Below the pieces are notes generated by a model. It was not told the origin of the DNA. It saw only the letters and a program-made list of their open reading frames with translations, and did no database searches. Shown here piece after piece: positions 53,912-62,942 of a DNA stretch of 64,000 nucleotides (position 1 is the stretch's first letter; every line of letters starts with the position of its first letter). This DNA is from an uncultured Pelagibacteraceae bacterium (lineage in GTDB: Bacteria > Pseudomonadota > Alphaproteobacteria > Pelagibacterales > Pelagibacteraceae): contig CACJTS010000005.1 of the NCBI GenBank assembly GCA_902596355.1, positions 1 through 64,000 on the forward strand, read 5' to 3'. The translations under genes and the position numbers were made by a program.

Positions 53912-54940
53912 ATGAAAAAAATATCAATTTTAGCATTGATAATGTCTTTATTTGTTTCAGCTTTTGCTATTGCAAATGAAGTGAATGTATTCAATGCAAG
54001 ACATTACAAAGCTGATGCTGAAATGTATGGAAAATTTACAGCAGCTACAGGGATTAAAGTAAATTTAATAAATGGTAAATCGGGAGCCTTAGAAAAAAGA
54101 ATAGCCGAAGAAGGAGCAGATTCTTCAGCTGATCTTTATATAACTGCGGATGCTGGAAGATGTGGCGCAATGGAAGCCAAAGGTTTGCTTCAAGGTGGAT
54201 TATCATCTGCAACAATTAAAGCATCTGTTCCGAAAAACTTTAGAACTAATAAGTGGGTTGGAGTAGCAAAAAGAGCAAGAATTATTTATTACTCACCTGA
54301 AAGAGTTAGTGGTGCTGAATTATCAGGTTTAACTTATGAAGGTTTAGCCGATCCAAAATGGAAAGGTAGATTGGTAATAAGAAAATCTAGTAACATCTAT
54401 AACAAATCTCTTGTAGCTTCATTAATTGAAAATAATGGAAAAAAAGCTACATCTGAATGGGCAAAGGGAGTTGTAGCTAATATGGCAAGAACTCCAAAAG
54501 GTAATGATAGAGCGCAGATTATGGCAGTAGCTGCAGGAGAAGCTGATATTGCTGTAGCAAATACTTATTATCTTGCTCTAATGTTATCTGGAAATAAAGG
54601 AGCTGAACAACAAGCGGCTGCAAAAAAAGTTAAAGCGTTTTTCCCTAATCAACAAGGTAGAGGTACACACATGAATATTAGTTGTGCTGCCCTTGTTAAA
54701 GGTGCGCCTAACAAAGCCAATGCGATTGCACTTGTTGACTTTTTATTATCACCAGAATCCCAGGAACACTTTACGAACAATACGTTTGAGTTTCCAATGA
54801 TAGGTGGTGTTTCTCCAAGTCCATTAGTAGTAAATAATTTAGGGTTAGATTTTAAACAGGATTTAGCAACTAAAGTTTCTAGTTATGGAAAAAATCAAGC
54901 TGCTGCATTAGAAGTTATGACAGCTGCTGGTTGGAAGTAA
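53912..54940 (+). CDS. fbpA: Ferric-iron-binding periplasmic protein (FutA/FbpA family)
   Basis: This protein of about 342 residues has a signal peptide (MKKISILALIMSLFVSAFAIA) and the iron-binding tyrosine pair in IAVANTYYLALML, with a further tyrosine in NARHYKADAEMYG. These match the class that binds Fe(III) directly. I use the ATG at 53912 with AAGGATAAAT before it; the longer frame from 53864 would put non-signal residues first. It lies behind tandem Fur-like boxes. The permease and ATPase genes follow only after a small protein, a structured element and a peroxiredoxin. Confidence 0.9.
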   Translation: MKKISILALIMSLFVSAFAIANEVNVFNARHYKADAEMYGKFTAATGIKVNLINGKSGALEKRIAEEGADSSADLYITADAGRCGAMEAKGLLQGGLSSATIKASVPKNFRTNKWVGVAKRARIIYYSPERVSGAELSGLTYEGLADPKWKGRLVIRKSSNIYNKSLVASLIENNGKKATSEWAKGVVANMARTPKGNDRAQIMAVAAGEADIAVANTYYLALMLSGNKGAEQQAAAKKVKAFFPNQQGRGTHMNISCAALVKGAPNKANAIALVDFLLSPESQEHFTNNTFEFPMIGGVSPSPLVVNNLGLDFKQDLATKVSSYGKNQAAALEVMTAAGWK

Positions 54941-54946
54941 CAATTA

Positions 54947-55132
54947 GTGAAAAAGAATTTATTTAACTCTGGTTTAAATAATTCTTCTGATACGAGTGGC
55001 TCACTTGAGGGTCAGATAACATGTGGGCCATGCTCGTCAGAGGTTGAAAAAATGCAGAGTAAAATAAATAATAGAAAATTATCAGAGATTGAAAAAGAAG
55101 AGGCTCTAGACATCCTCACTCCTTTTAAATGA
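54947..55132 (+). CDS. Possible 61-residue protein with a CxxC motif
   Basis: The frame starts with GTG 6 bases after the fbpA stop and ends at 55132. It has CGPC near residue 26 followed by a helical, charged tail (EVEKMQSKINNRKLSEIEKEE). The position between two operon genes and a plausible helix support it, but the GTG start lacks a strong ribosome-binding site and I know no family. It may be real or noise. Confidence 0.4.
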   Translation: MKKNLFNSGLNNSSDTSGSLEGQITCGPCSSEVEKMQSKINNRKLSEIEKEEALDILTPFK

Positions 55133-55150
55133 TGATATATTTTTTTAGAC

Positions 55151-55210
55151 GGTGCCCACGTCACTCTCCTCTAGGATCTTTACCCTTTCCTAGAAATTGT
55201 CGTGGGCATT
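55151..55210. ncRNA. GC-rich structured element upstream of the peroxiredoxin gene (candidate RNA or leader)
   Basis: Bases 55151-55160 pair with 55201-55210 (eight Watson-Crick pairs plus two G-T at the outer end). Inside, 55170-55176 pairs with 55188-55194 (7 pairs) around an 11-base loop TCTTTACCCTT. The element is far richer in G/C than its surroundings, a feature previously used to find structured RNAs in AT-rich Pelagibacter genomes. It ends 8 bases before the peroxiredoxin ATG, so it may be a cis-acting leader, or a separate small RNA. It does not resemble SRP RNA, 6S RNA, a SAM riboswitch or a tRNA as far as I can tell. Strand is not certain. Confidence 0.6.
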
Positions 55211-55218
55211 AAAAAATT

Positions 55219-55764
55219 ATGATTGAAGGATTTAAAATACCGCAAGTAAATTTTAGGATTAGAGAAGGTGACACTTCAGATAATGAAATTGCTTGTGCAA
55301 TTGGAGGAAAGTGGACAAATAAGTCTACTGATGATTTTTTTAAAAACAAAAGAGTAATTTTGTTTAGTTTACCTGGTGCTTTTACACCCACATGTTCTTC
55401 TCAACAATTACCTGGATTTGAAAAAAATGCTGAGGAATTAAAAAAATTGGGCATTGAAGAAATTTATTGTTGTTCGGTAAATGACTCTTATGTAATGAAT
55501 GCTTGGGTGAAAAAGATGAATATTTACAATGTAAAAGTAATCCCAGACGGATCGGGGCTTTTTACAAAATATATGGGGATGTTGATCTCTAAAGACCACG
55601 ATGGATTTGGTCAAAGAAGTTGGAGATATATGGCAGTTATTAATAATGGTATTGTTGAAAAATGGTGGCAAGAGCCAGGAATTAATAATTCAGGCTCAGA
55701 TGATGACCCGTATGTAGAAACGACACCTGAAAATATATTGAAATATCTTTCTGCTTCAAAGTAA
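55219..55764 (+). CDS. Peroxiredoxin (Prx5/AhpE-type redoxin)
   Basis: This 181-residue peroxidase has the P-x3-T-x2-C motif PGAFTPTC with peroxidatic C59, then SSQQLPGF. It also has the EIYCCSVNDSYVMNAW segment typical of the Prx5 group. It removes peroxides using thiols. Placed between the iron-binding protein and its permease and behind a structured leader, it could protect against iron-driven oxidative stress. Confidence 0.92.
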   Translation: MIEGFKIPQVNFRIREGDTSDNEIACAIGGKWTNKSTDDFFKNKRVILFSLPGAFTPTCSSQQLPGFEKNAEELKKLGIEEIYCCSVNDSYVMNAWVKKMNIYNVKVIPDGSGLFTKYMGMLISKDHDGFGQRSWRYMAVINNGIVEKWWQEPGINNSGSDDDPYVETTPENILKYLSASK

Positions 55765-55804
55765 AATCATATCAAAAAATTTTTTTTATATTATAAAATC
55801 CTTT

Positions 55805-57430
55805 GTGTTAAAAAATTTAAATATATGGTTCCTATCCTCTTTTCTAGTTTCTATTGGTGTGCTAATTCCAATCATTACAGTTTTTTTTAGTTTTTTTGAG
55901 GAAACTTCTAATTATTATCAAATATTAAAAGATACTTTTTTATTTGAATATATTTTAAACTCCTTCATTTTATTAACATGTGTTTTGGTCCTAACATTTA
56001 TAATAGGTACTTCATGTGCATATCTAGTTTCTTTTTATAAATTTCCTTTTAGCAATTTTTTTAAATGGTCACTTATACTTGCTTTTGCTGTACCCCCATA
56101 TATTTATGCATATTCTTTGACAGCTTTTTTTGAAAATTATGGCACAGCTTTTACAATTTTAACGAATTTATTTGGAGAAGGTGAATATAACAAACATATA
56201 CCAAAGTTTGATGGTCTTTTAGGAGCAGTACTTTCTCTTTCATTCTCATTATTCGCCTATGTATATATTCTTTCTAGGGCATCATTTTTATATCAATCTC
56301 AAAACCTAATTGATTTAGGGAGAAGTTTAGGTTTTTCTAAATTTAAATCTTTATATTCTTTGATATTACCAGCAGCTAGACCAGCCATTGTAGCTGGATT
56401 ATCTCTTGTTGCAATGGAAACTTTAGCTGAGTTCGGTGCTGTTGATTTTTTCTCAATTAATACTTTAACTACAGGAATTTATAATTCCTGGATTACTTTT
56501 GATGATTTAGCTTTTTCAAATAGACTTTCGTTTTTCTTATTAATATTTATATTCGCTTGTTTTATAATTGAAAATTTTTCTAGAAAAAAAGCTAAATATC
56601 ATTTTAATTCTAAAGGTGGATTTAAACACAAAGAAAAGATTACTTTACATGGAAAAAAATCTTTTTTTGCATTTGTTTTTTGCTTAATGATTTTCTTTTT
56701 AAGTTTTTTATTCCCATTAAGTCAAATGTTGTATTGGACAATAAAGTTTCCGAAAAATCTTTTTGATTTAGATGTAATCTCACTTACTTTAAATACGATT
56801 TATTTGGTTGTTTTATCTAGTCTGGTATTGATTTTATTTTCTTTAATTTCAAATTATGGAAATAGAGTATCTAGAAATAAATTTTTAAACTTTTTATCTA
56901 CAATATCTATTTCAGGATATGCTATTCCAGGTGTTATTTTAGCTGTAGCATTTATTTCGTTTGTAGCCTGGTTTGATGAAAATATTGTTAAATCTTTAGG
57001 TTTTTTATCTATTAAAAAAATCTTTATTGGTTCTATACTTGGATTGGTAATAGTTTACTTTGTTAGATTCTATTCATTAGCCTTTAATGGAATTAAATCA
57101 GGTTATGAAAAAATAAACATTTCAGTTGATGAAAGTTCATATTTACTTGGCTATTCAAAACAAAAGACTTTTTTAAATATTCATGTACCTTTTTTAAGAA
57201 ATTCACTTTTATTTGTGGCTATATTAGTTTCTTTAGAAATTATAAGAGAATTGCCAATAACTCTTATTTTAAGACCATTTAATTTTGAAACTTTTGCCAC
57301 TACAGCCTACATATCTGCATCTGAGGATTTATTAGAAGCCGCAGCAGTTCCCTCACTTTTTTTAATTTTAATTGCAACTTTGTTTATTATGTTTACATCT
57401 AAATATGTTTTGAGAGAAAATGAAGAATAA
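55805..57430 (+). CDS. fbpB: Ferric-iron ABC transporter permease (FbpB family)
   Basis: This 541-residue protein has about twelve transmembrane segments in two repeats, each with an EAA-type loop (RSLGFSKFKSLYSLILPAARPA near 175-196, and SSYLLGYSKQKTFLNIHVPF near 445). It is the normal double-repeat permease for ferric iron. It starts at GTG 55805, 40 bases after the peroxiredoxin gene, and overlaps the ATPase by 11 bases. Confidence 0.9.
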   Translation: MLKNLNIWFLSSFLVSIGVLIPIITVFFSFFEETSNYYQILKDTFLFEYILNSFILLTCVLVLTFIIGTSCAYLVSFYKFPFSNFFKWSLILAFAVPPYIYAYSLTAFFENYGTAFTILTNLFGEGEYNKHIPKFDGLLGAVLSLSFSLFAYVYILSRASFLYQSQNLIDLGRSLGFSKFKSLYSLILPAARPAIVAGLSLVAMETLAEFGAVDFFSINTLTTGIYNSWITFDDLAFSNRLSFFLLIFIFACFIIENFSRKKAKYHFNSKGGFKHKEKITLHGKKSFFAFVFCLMIFFLSFLFPLSQMLYWTIKFPKNLFDLDVISLTLNTIYLVVLSSLVLILFSLISNYGNRVSRNKFLNFLSTISISGYAIPGVILAVAFISFVAWFDENIVKSLGFLSIKKIFIGSILGLVIVYFVRFYSLAFNGIKSGYEKINISVDESSYLLGYSKQKTFLNIHVPFLRNSLLFVAILVSLEIIRELPITLILRPFNFETFATTAYISASEDLLEAAAVPSLFLILIATLFIMFTSKYVLRENEE

Positions 57431-58484
57431 TTTTTTAGAAATTAGTAATGTTGATTTTACAATTGGTGGAAAAATAAAAGTTAAGAATGTTTCTTTTGTA
57501 ATCGAAAATAAAGGAGAAACTATATGTATTTTAGGTCCTTCAGGAATTGGGAAAACAACTGTATTAAGAACAATAGCCGGTTTAGAAAAAATTTATAAGG
57601 GAACAATCAAATTAAATGGTAGATTAATATCGTCTAAAGATCAACATGTAGAGCCAGAGCACAGAAATGTATCTTTAGCATTCCAAGATAATAGCTTGTT
57701 CCCACATTATACAGTCGAAAAAAATATTTTATTAGGTTCTGAAAAAAACAAAGGAAAAAAGAAAAAAAAAATTAATTTTAAAGAAATAATAAATTTGCTT
57801 GATATAAACAAGATACTTAAAAAATATCCTCACGAAATAAGTGCTGGTGAGTCTCAAAGAGCTTCACTTGCTAGATCATTGTTAACACAACCTGATCTTT
57901 TACTTTTAGACGAACCATTATCAAATGTTGATCAAAGTTTCAAAGAAGAGATACAAATAAGATTAAAAAAAATATTAAATAAATTGAAAATTACAACAAT
58001 AATTGTAACACATGACTCATACGAAGCTTTTTATCTTGGAAACAAATGTGCAATTATACTAGATGGCCAGGTAAAACAGTATGATGATCCTTACAATGTT
58101 TATCATTTTCCAAATTCTATCGAAGTAGTAAACTTCTTAAATCGAGGTATTTTAATTCCCGCGAAAGTTAGGGATGAAAATACTTTAGAGAATGATGATT
58201 TAGGAACTATTAAAGGTAATTTTATTAAACATTATCCAAAAGGTTCAAATGTAAAATTATTATTACAACCTGAGGATCTAGAGCACGATGATAAAAGTAA
58301 TTTAAAATTAGAAGTAGTAGATAGAAAATTTAGAGGAACTAATTTTATATATACATTAAAAACAAGTAGCAACTTACTTATACCAGTTTTTGTTCACTCT
58401 CACCACGAACATCAACACGAGGCTGATGAAAAGTTTGGAATTAAAAGACCGATTCATATTGATCATATAGTATGTTTTAATTAA
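57420..58484 (+). CDS. fbpC: Ferric-iron ABC transporter ATPase (FbpC family)
   Basis: This 354-residue ATPase has Walker A GPSGIGKTT (39-47), a Q-loop LAFQDNS and Walker B DLLLLDEP. The signature loop is EISAGESQR (139-147), with SAGES where most have LSGGQ, a mild oddity. The C-terminal part has the regulatory OB-like extension and a histidine-rich HSHHEHQHE stretch near 325-333 that could bind metal. It completes the iron transporter. Confidence 0.9.
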   Translation: MKNNFLEISNVDFTIGGKIKVKNVSFVIENKGETICILGPSGIGKTTVLRTIAGLEKIYKGTIKLNGRLISSKDQHVEPEHRNVSLAFQDNSLFPHYTVEKNILLGSEKNKGKKKKKINFKEIINLLDINKILKKYPHEISAGESQRASLARSLLTQPDLLLLDEPLSNVDQSFKEEIQIRLKKILNKLKITTIIVTHDSYEAFYLGNKCAIILDGQVKQYDDPYNVYHFPNSIEVVNFLNRGILIPAKVRDENTLENDDLGTIKGNFIKHYPKGSNVKLLLQPEDLEHDDKSNLKLEVVDRKFRGTNFIYTLKTSSNLLIPVFVHSHHEHQHEADEKFGIKRPIHIDHIVCFN

Positions 58485-58533
58485 AATTTATAAAGTATTA
58501 CAATAGTAATATTTTTATTTTGATTGAGATCTA

Positions 58534-60732
58534 ATGATAAAAAAAAATAAAGAGATTGATAAAAATTTATATAATTCTTTAATTAATTATTATAATTCAA
58601 AAGAATATATAAAATTAAAACATTTAATCGAAAAAAATATAATTGATTATCCTGAATCATTTATTTTGCACAATCTACTTGGTGTAACAAAAAAAATTCT
58701 TGGTAATCAAATTGAAGCTATAATTTCATTAAAAAAAGCAATCAAAATTAATCCTAATAATGCAGATGTATATAACAATCTTGGATTAACATACATTGAG
58801 CTAAAAAAAATTGATCAAGCTGTTTTAAATTTTAAAAAAAGTATAAATCTCGATAAAAATAATCCTTTTTATTATAATAATTTAGGAACTGCTCTTTTAG
58901 AAAGCAATAATCTTGAAGAGGCAGAACAAAATCTTAATAAAGCAATTGGATTAAAATCGAATTTTTTTCTTGCCTATAATAATCTTGGATTAATTTACAA
59001 AAAAATTAAAAAATTTGATAAAAGTTTGGAATATTTTTACAAATGTATTGAGATTAATAAAAATTTTCCTGATGTATATCATAATTTAGGTGAAACATAC
59101 CAAGAAATTGGAAATCTAGACACTGCAATTTTAAATTATGAGAATTGTATAAAAAAAAAACCTTATTCTGTAGAAACAATTAATAGTCTTGCTCATCTAT
59201 TTAAAATTAAAGGTATGTATGAAAAAAGTATTAAACTTTATGAAAATTCAATTGATATAAACCCAAATAATTCTGAAGTTTTTAATAATCTTGGTAATTT
59301 AAAAATAATCAAAAAAGAATTTAATACAGCTTCTGAACTTTTCAAAAAATCTTATGAGTTAAATAACCAAAACTCACCAGCATTAGCTTCATATTTTTTT
59401 TGCAAAATGTCACTTTGTGATTGGTCAGTACAAGATGAATTTTTTAAAATTAAAAATAAATTAGGAATAATAGGTGCGCCTATCCCGCCATTTTATAGTC
59501 TTAGCATGGAGGATAACCCAGTAAATCAAATGAAACGAGCAAAGAATTGGTCTAATTCAAAATTCAATAATAAAGAAATAAACCTAATGTCTTTCAATCA
59601 AACAAGAAATAAAAAAATAAAAATTGGCTACTTTTCATCTGATTTTCATGATCATGCAATAATGTTTTTAATTTCTGGTCATTTAAGGACACATGATACT
59701 AATAAATTTGAAATTTTCATTTTTAGCTTTGGTAATTCACCTCAAAGTGATTTGTTTAATGACTTGAAAAAAGAGAAAAATTTTAACTTTATAGACATTT
59801 CTCAAATGTCAGATAAAGATGCAATAAAATTTATATCTGATAAGAAACTAGATTTTGCAATTGATTTAAATGGTTTCACAGCAAAATCAAGAACTGAAAT
59901 TTTTTCAGCAAGAATTGCTCCTGTTCAGATAAATTATCTAGGATACCCTGGTACAATGGGATCTTCATTTATAGATTATATTGTTGCTGATAAAGTTTTA
60001 ATTGATGATGAAACTAGAAAAAATTATTTAGAAAAAGTAATTTTCATGCCAAATACATATCAACCAAATGATAATCAGAGAGCAATAAGTAAAAATAAAA
60101 CTTCAAAACAAAATCATAATCTTCCAGAAAAATCTTTTGTAATTTGTTGTTTTAACAATACTTATAAAATCAGTAAGAATGAATTTGAGATTTGGGTTAA
60201 TATTTTAGATAAAATTAAAGATTCAGTTTTATGGTTGTTAGACTGTGAGGATCAAGCTAAAGAAAATCTAATAGAATTTGTTAAAAAAAATAAAATTAGC
60301 CCAGAAAGATTAGTTTTTGCAAAAAAAATAAATCATTATCAGCATTTAGAGAGATTAAGTCATGCAGACATATTTGTTGATACTTTTAATTATAACGCAC
60401 ATACAACCTGTAGTGATGCACTATGGGCAGGAATACCTGTAGTTACAAAAAAAGGAAAACAGTTTGCATCTAGAGTTGCTTCAAGTCTGTTAAACGCAGT
60501 AGGAATGCAAGAAATGATTTGTGAAACAAAAGAGGAATATCAGAATTTAATACTTGATTTGGCGATAAATAGAAAAAAAATAGTAAAATTAAAAAATAAA
60601 TTGAGTCAAAATATTAAAACAGAACCTTTATTCGATACTAAGCAATACACAAGTGATTTTGAGAGCACTTTAGAAATAATTTTAAATAATAGATTAAAAA
60701 AATTAAAGGACAAAGATATCTTTTTTAAATAA
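58534..60732 (+). CDS. TPR-repeat protein with O-GlcNAc-transferase-like (SPINDLY type) C-terminus
   Basis: This 732-residue protein has about eight TPR repeats (about 45-335, for example NADVYNNLGLTYIELKKIDQA, SPEVFNNLG-like units). A GT41 glycosyltransferase domain follows (about 360-715) with IKIGYFSSDFHDHAIMFL, FAIDLNGFTAKSRTEIFSAR, INYLGYPGTMGS and HTTCSDALWAGIPVVT. It would transfer a sugar from UDP-GlcNAc or a similar donor to proteins or another acceptor. It stands alone between the iron transporter and azlCD. Acceptor and donor are unknown. Confidence 0.85.
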   Translation: MIKKNKEIDKNLYNSLINYYNSKEYIKLKHLIEKNIIDYPESFILHNLLGVTKKILGNQIEAIISLKKAIKINPNNADVYNNLGLTYIELKKIDQAVLNFKKSINLDKNNPFYYNNLGTALLESNNLEEAEQNLNKAIGLKSNFFLAYNNLGLIYKKIKKFDKSLEYFYKCIEINKNFPDVYHNLGETYQEIGNLDTAILNYENCIKKKPYSVETINSLAHLFKIKGMYEKSIKLYENSIDINPNNSEVFNNLGNLKIIKKEFNTASELFKKSYELNNQNSPALASYFFCKMSLCDWSVQDEFFKIKNKLGIIGAPIPPFYSLSMEDNPVNQMKRAKNWSNSKFNNKEINLMSFNQTRNKKIKIGYFSSDFHDHAIMFLISGHLRTHDTNKFEIFIFSFGNSPQSDLFNDLKKEKNFNFIDISQMSDKDAIKFISDKKLDFAIDLNGFTAKSRTEIFSARIAPVQINYLGYPGTMGSSFIDYIVADKVLIDDETRKNYLEKVIFMPNTYQPNDNQRAISKNKTSKQNHNLPEKSFVICCFNNTYKISKNEFEIWVNILDKIKDSVLWLLDCEDQAKENLIEFVKKNKISPERLVFAKKINHYQHLERLSHADIFVDTFNYNAHTTCSDALWAGIPVVTKKGKQFASRVASSLLNAVGMQEMICETKEEYQNLILDLAINRKKIVKLKNKLSQNIKTEPLFDTKQYTSDFESTLEIILNNRLKKLKDKDIFFK

Positions 60733-60803
60733 TGTGCTGAAAATTATATATCATTGGCTCAATTAATATTGATCAAGTAGTCCGATTTTAATAGAACAAG
60801 AAA

Positions 60804-61490
60804 ATGCTTACCAAAAAACAATTATTTACCAGGGGCATGTTGGATATTTCTCCACATATGCTTTCAGTGATTCCATTTGGAATAATTTGTGGAGCAATTG
60901 GAGTTGAGCTTGGGTTTAACCCATATTTGGTCTATACAATGTCTTTCATAATTTTTGGTGGAGCTTCACAAATAGTATTTTTACAGTTGTTGTCAGGGGG
61001 CGCATCCAGTTTAGTTGCGGTTGCGTCTGTAGGTATTATAAATTCTCGTCATTTATTATATGGAGCAGTTTTATCTGAATATTTAGAAAAATTATCTTTT
61101 ATTAAAAAATTATTAATTTCGTATGTTGTTGTAGATCAGGGCTTTGCTGAGTCGAATAAATTTTTTAAAAAAAATAGAAGTGAAGAATTTTTACATTTTC
61201 ATTTAATTGGTACAGGTTGCACAATGTGGGTTTGTTGGCAGATTGCAACCCTTTCTGGAATAATCTTAGGATCATTTGTTCCTGAAGAACTTGGATTGAA
61301 ATTTGCAATACCTTTAACTTTTATAGCTATTGTTGTTCAAGATTTAAAAAAAATTGATCATGTGATTGTTATGATTATTTGTGGTTTAAGTTCACTATTA
61401 TTTTTTGATGCCCCATTTAAATCTTACATAATTATTTCACCAGTAATTGCTTTGTTCGTTGCTGCACTATTATTGAGGTTGAAAAAATGA
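60804..61490 (+). CDS. azlC: AzlC-type branched-chain amino acid exporter large subunit
   Basis: This 228-residue membrane protein has FGIICGAIGVELGF, IIFGGASQIVFLQLLSGGAS and NSRHLLYGAVLSEYL, all diagnostic of AzlC. It forms an efflux system with AzlD for branched-chain or related amino acids. It overlaps azlD by 4 bases. Confidence 0.92.
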   Translation: MLTKKQLFTRGMLDISPHMLSVIPFGIICGAIGVELGFNPYLVYTMSFIIFGGASQIVFLQLLSGGASSLVAVASVGIINSRHLLYGAVLSEYLEKLSFIKKLLISYVVVDQGFAESNKFFKKNRSEEFLHFHLIGTGCTMWVCWQIATLSGIILGSFVPEELGLKFAIPLTFIAIVVQDLKKIDHVIVMIICGLSSLLFFDAPFKSYIIISPVIALFVAALLLRLKK

Positions 61491-61804
61491 CTTTGGCCTC
61501 AATTATTTTTGCTGGAATTTTAACTTACTTTACCAGAATGACTATGATCGCTTTAATTAGCAGAGATATGCTTGGTGATAAAATTAAAGCAGTATTAGAA
61601 TATGTTCCTTCTGCAGTATTCCCAGCAATTATATTTCCAGGAATTTTTATAAATGATTATGGTGCCTTTATAGAAATTAATGATCCTAAAATTTTTGGAG
61701 CATTAGTTGCTGTAATTGTAGGTTATTTTTCTAAAAATATAATCGCAACAATTTCAGCTGGATTGGTTTCTTATTGGTTTTTAATATTTGTTGTATTTAA
61801 TTAG
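61487..61804 (+). CDS. azlD: AzlD-type exporter small subunit
   Basis: This 105-residue membrane protein has about four transmembrane segments (GILTYFTRMTMIAL, VLEYVPSAVFPAIIFPGIF) typical of AzlD. It is paired with AzlC through an ATGA overlap. Its end overlaps the converging metallo-hydrolase by 8 bases. Confidence 0.9.
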   Translation: MTLASIIFAGILTYFTRMTMIALISRDMLGDKIKAVLEYVPSAVFPAIIFPGIFINDYGAFIEINDPKIFGALVAVIVGYFSKNIIATISAGLVSYWFLIFVVFN

Positions 61805-62480
61805 CACCTAATTTTATATTTCTGCTTATGTTAATATCTATTAATTTTGGTTTTGCTAAACTTAGGTTTGACATGAGTTCTACGTACTCATCAACATTCT
61901 TGACCTGTAATCTTGGATTAAATTTTTTTTCATTACCAATTGTACTAGATACTTTGCCGTTATAATCATGACCAGGATACAAAATTGTGTCCTCAGGTAA
62001 TTTTAACAATCTATTAAAGATCGAATTATAAGCATCTTTTGAACTTCCGTTTTGAAAATCTGTTCTACCGGTGCCATTAATTAAAAGAGTATCTCCTGAA
62101 AATAAATAGTTATTCATCAAGAAACTATAGCTGTCAGAAGTATGACCAGGTGTGTACATTGCCTTAATTTCTATTTGGTCAATTTTTATTATTTCATCAT
62201 CTTTTACTTTAATTTCCACAGCATCAGCAGGTGTGTGTTCACCCATGATAGTAGAACAATTTGTAGATTGTTTTAATTTTGATGCACCTGTAACATGATC
62301 TGCGTGAATGTGTGTATCTATTACTTTTACTAGATTTAATTCTAATTCATTTAGAATTTCTATATAGCTTTCAACATTTTCAATTACCGGATCGATTATG
62401 ACTGCCTCGCGACCTTTTGCCGAGGCAATTAAATAAGTGTAAGTCGATGATTTATTATCGAAAACTTGCCTAAAAATCAT
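61797..62480 (-). CDS. Metallo-beta-lactamase-fold hydrolase, persulfide-dioxygenase-like
   Basis: This 227-residue protein has THIHADHVTGA (the HxHxDH site), GEHTPAD, YTPGHTSDSY, FSGDTLLINGTGRTDFQNGS and ILYPGHDY. This matches the ETHE1/persulfide dioxygenase group, which oxidises glutathione persulphide to sulphite with O2. That role fits a cell living on reduced organic sulphur. A glyoxalase II-type hydrolase is the main alternative. Confidence 0.85.
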   Translation of the reverse strand: MIFRQVFDNKSSTYTYLIASAKGREAVIIDPVIENVESYIEILNELELNLVKVIDTHIHADHVTGASKLKQSTNCSTIMGEHTPADAVEIKVKDDEIIKIDQIEIKAMYTPGHTSDSYSFLMNNYLFSGDTLLINGTGRTDFQNGSSKDAYNSIFNRLLKLPEDTILYPGHDYNGKVSSTIGNEKKFNPRLQVKNVDEYVELMSNLSLAKPKLIDINISRNIKLGAN

Positions 62481-62502
62481 TTATTATTAATATCAAATTA
62501 TA

Positions 62503-62940
62503 ATGAATACCTCTACATTTCATTGGTCTTGTAAACATACCTGGAAAAGAAGTGCAAAAAATACAGCGTGGTGTGTACTGGGATGTGCAATTGGAGATTT
62601 TGGAACAATATTATTTTTTCAACTAACCGAAATTCCTTTTCCAGTTTTAGGTATAATGATTTTAGCCATAATCAATGGCTTGATTACAAGTATTATTTTA
62701 GAAACAATAATTTTAATGATACAAAATTTTAATTTTGTTAACGCATTCAAAACAGCTTGTGGTATGAGCTTAATTTCAATGATTAGTATGGAAATTATGA
62801 TGAATTTAACTGACTATGTTTTAACTGGAGGCGCAATTTTAACATGGTGGGTGGTGCCAATAATGCTGATTGTAGGTTTTTTAACTCCCTGGCCTTATAA
62901 TTATTGGAGATTAAAAAAGTTTGGAATTGCTTGTCATTAA
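62503..62940 (+). CDS. DUF4396 family membrane protein
   Basis: This 145-residue protein has WKRSAKNTAWCVLGCAIGDFGTI at the start and about four transmembrane segments, matching DUF4396. The HWSCKHTW start has C/H residues that could bind a metal. The function is unknown. It lies between two minus-strand genes with small gaps. Confidence 0.8.
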   Translation: MNTSTFHWSCKHTWKRSAKNTAWCVLGCAIGDFGTILFFQLTEIPFPVLGIMILAIINGLITSIILETIILMIQNFNFVNAFKTACGMSLISMISMEIMMNLTDYVLTGGAILTWWVVPIMLIVGFLTPWPYNYWRLKKFGIACH

Positions 62941-62942
62941 GA

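Noticed and set aside
55151-55210. tRNA, 6S RNA or signal-recognition-particle RNA
   Set aside because: The element has only two nested stems, no T-loop or anticodon arm, no SRP tetraloop region and is too short for 6S RNA.
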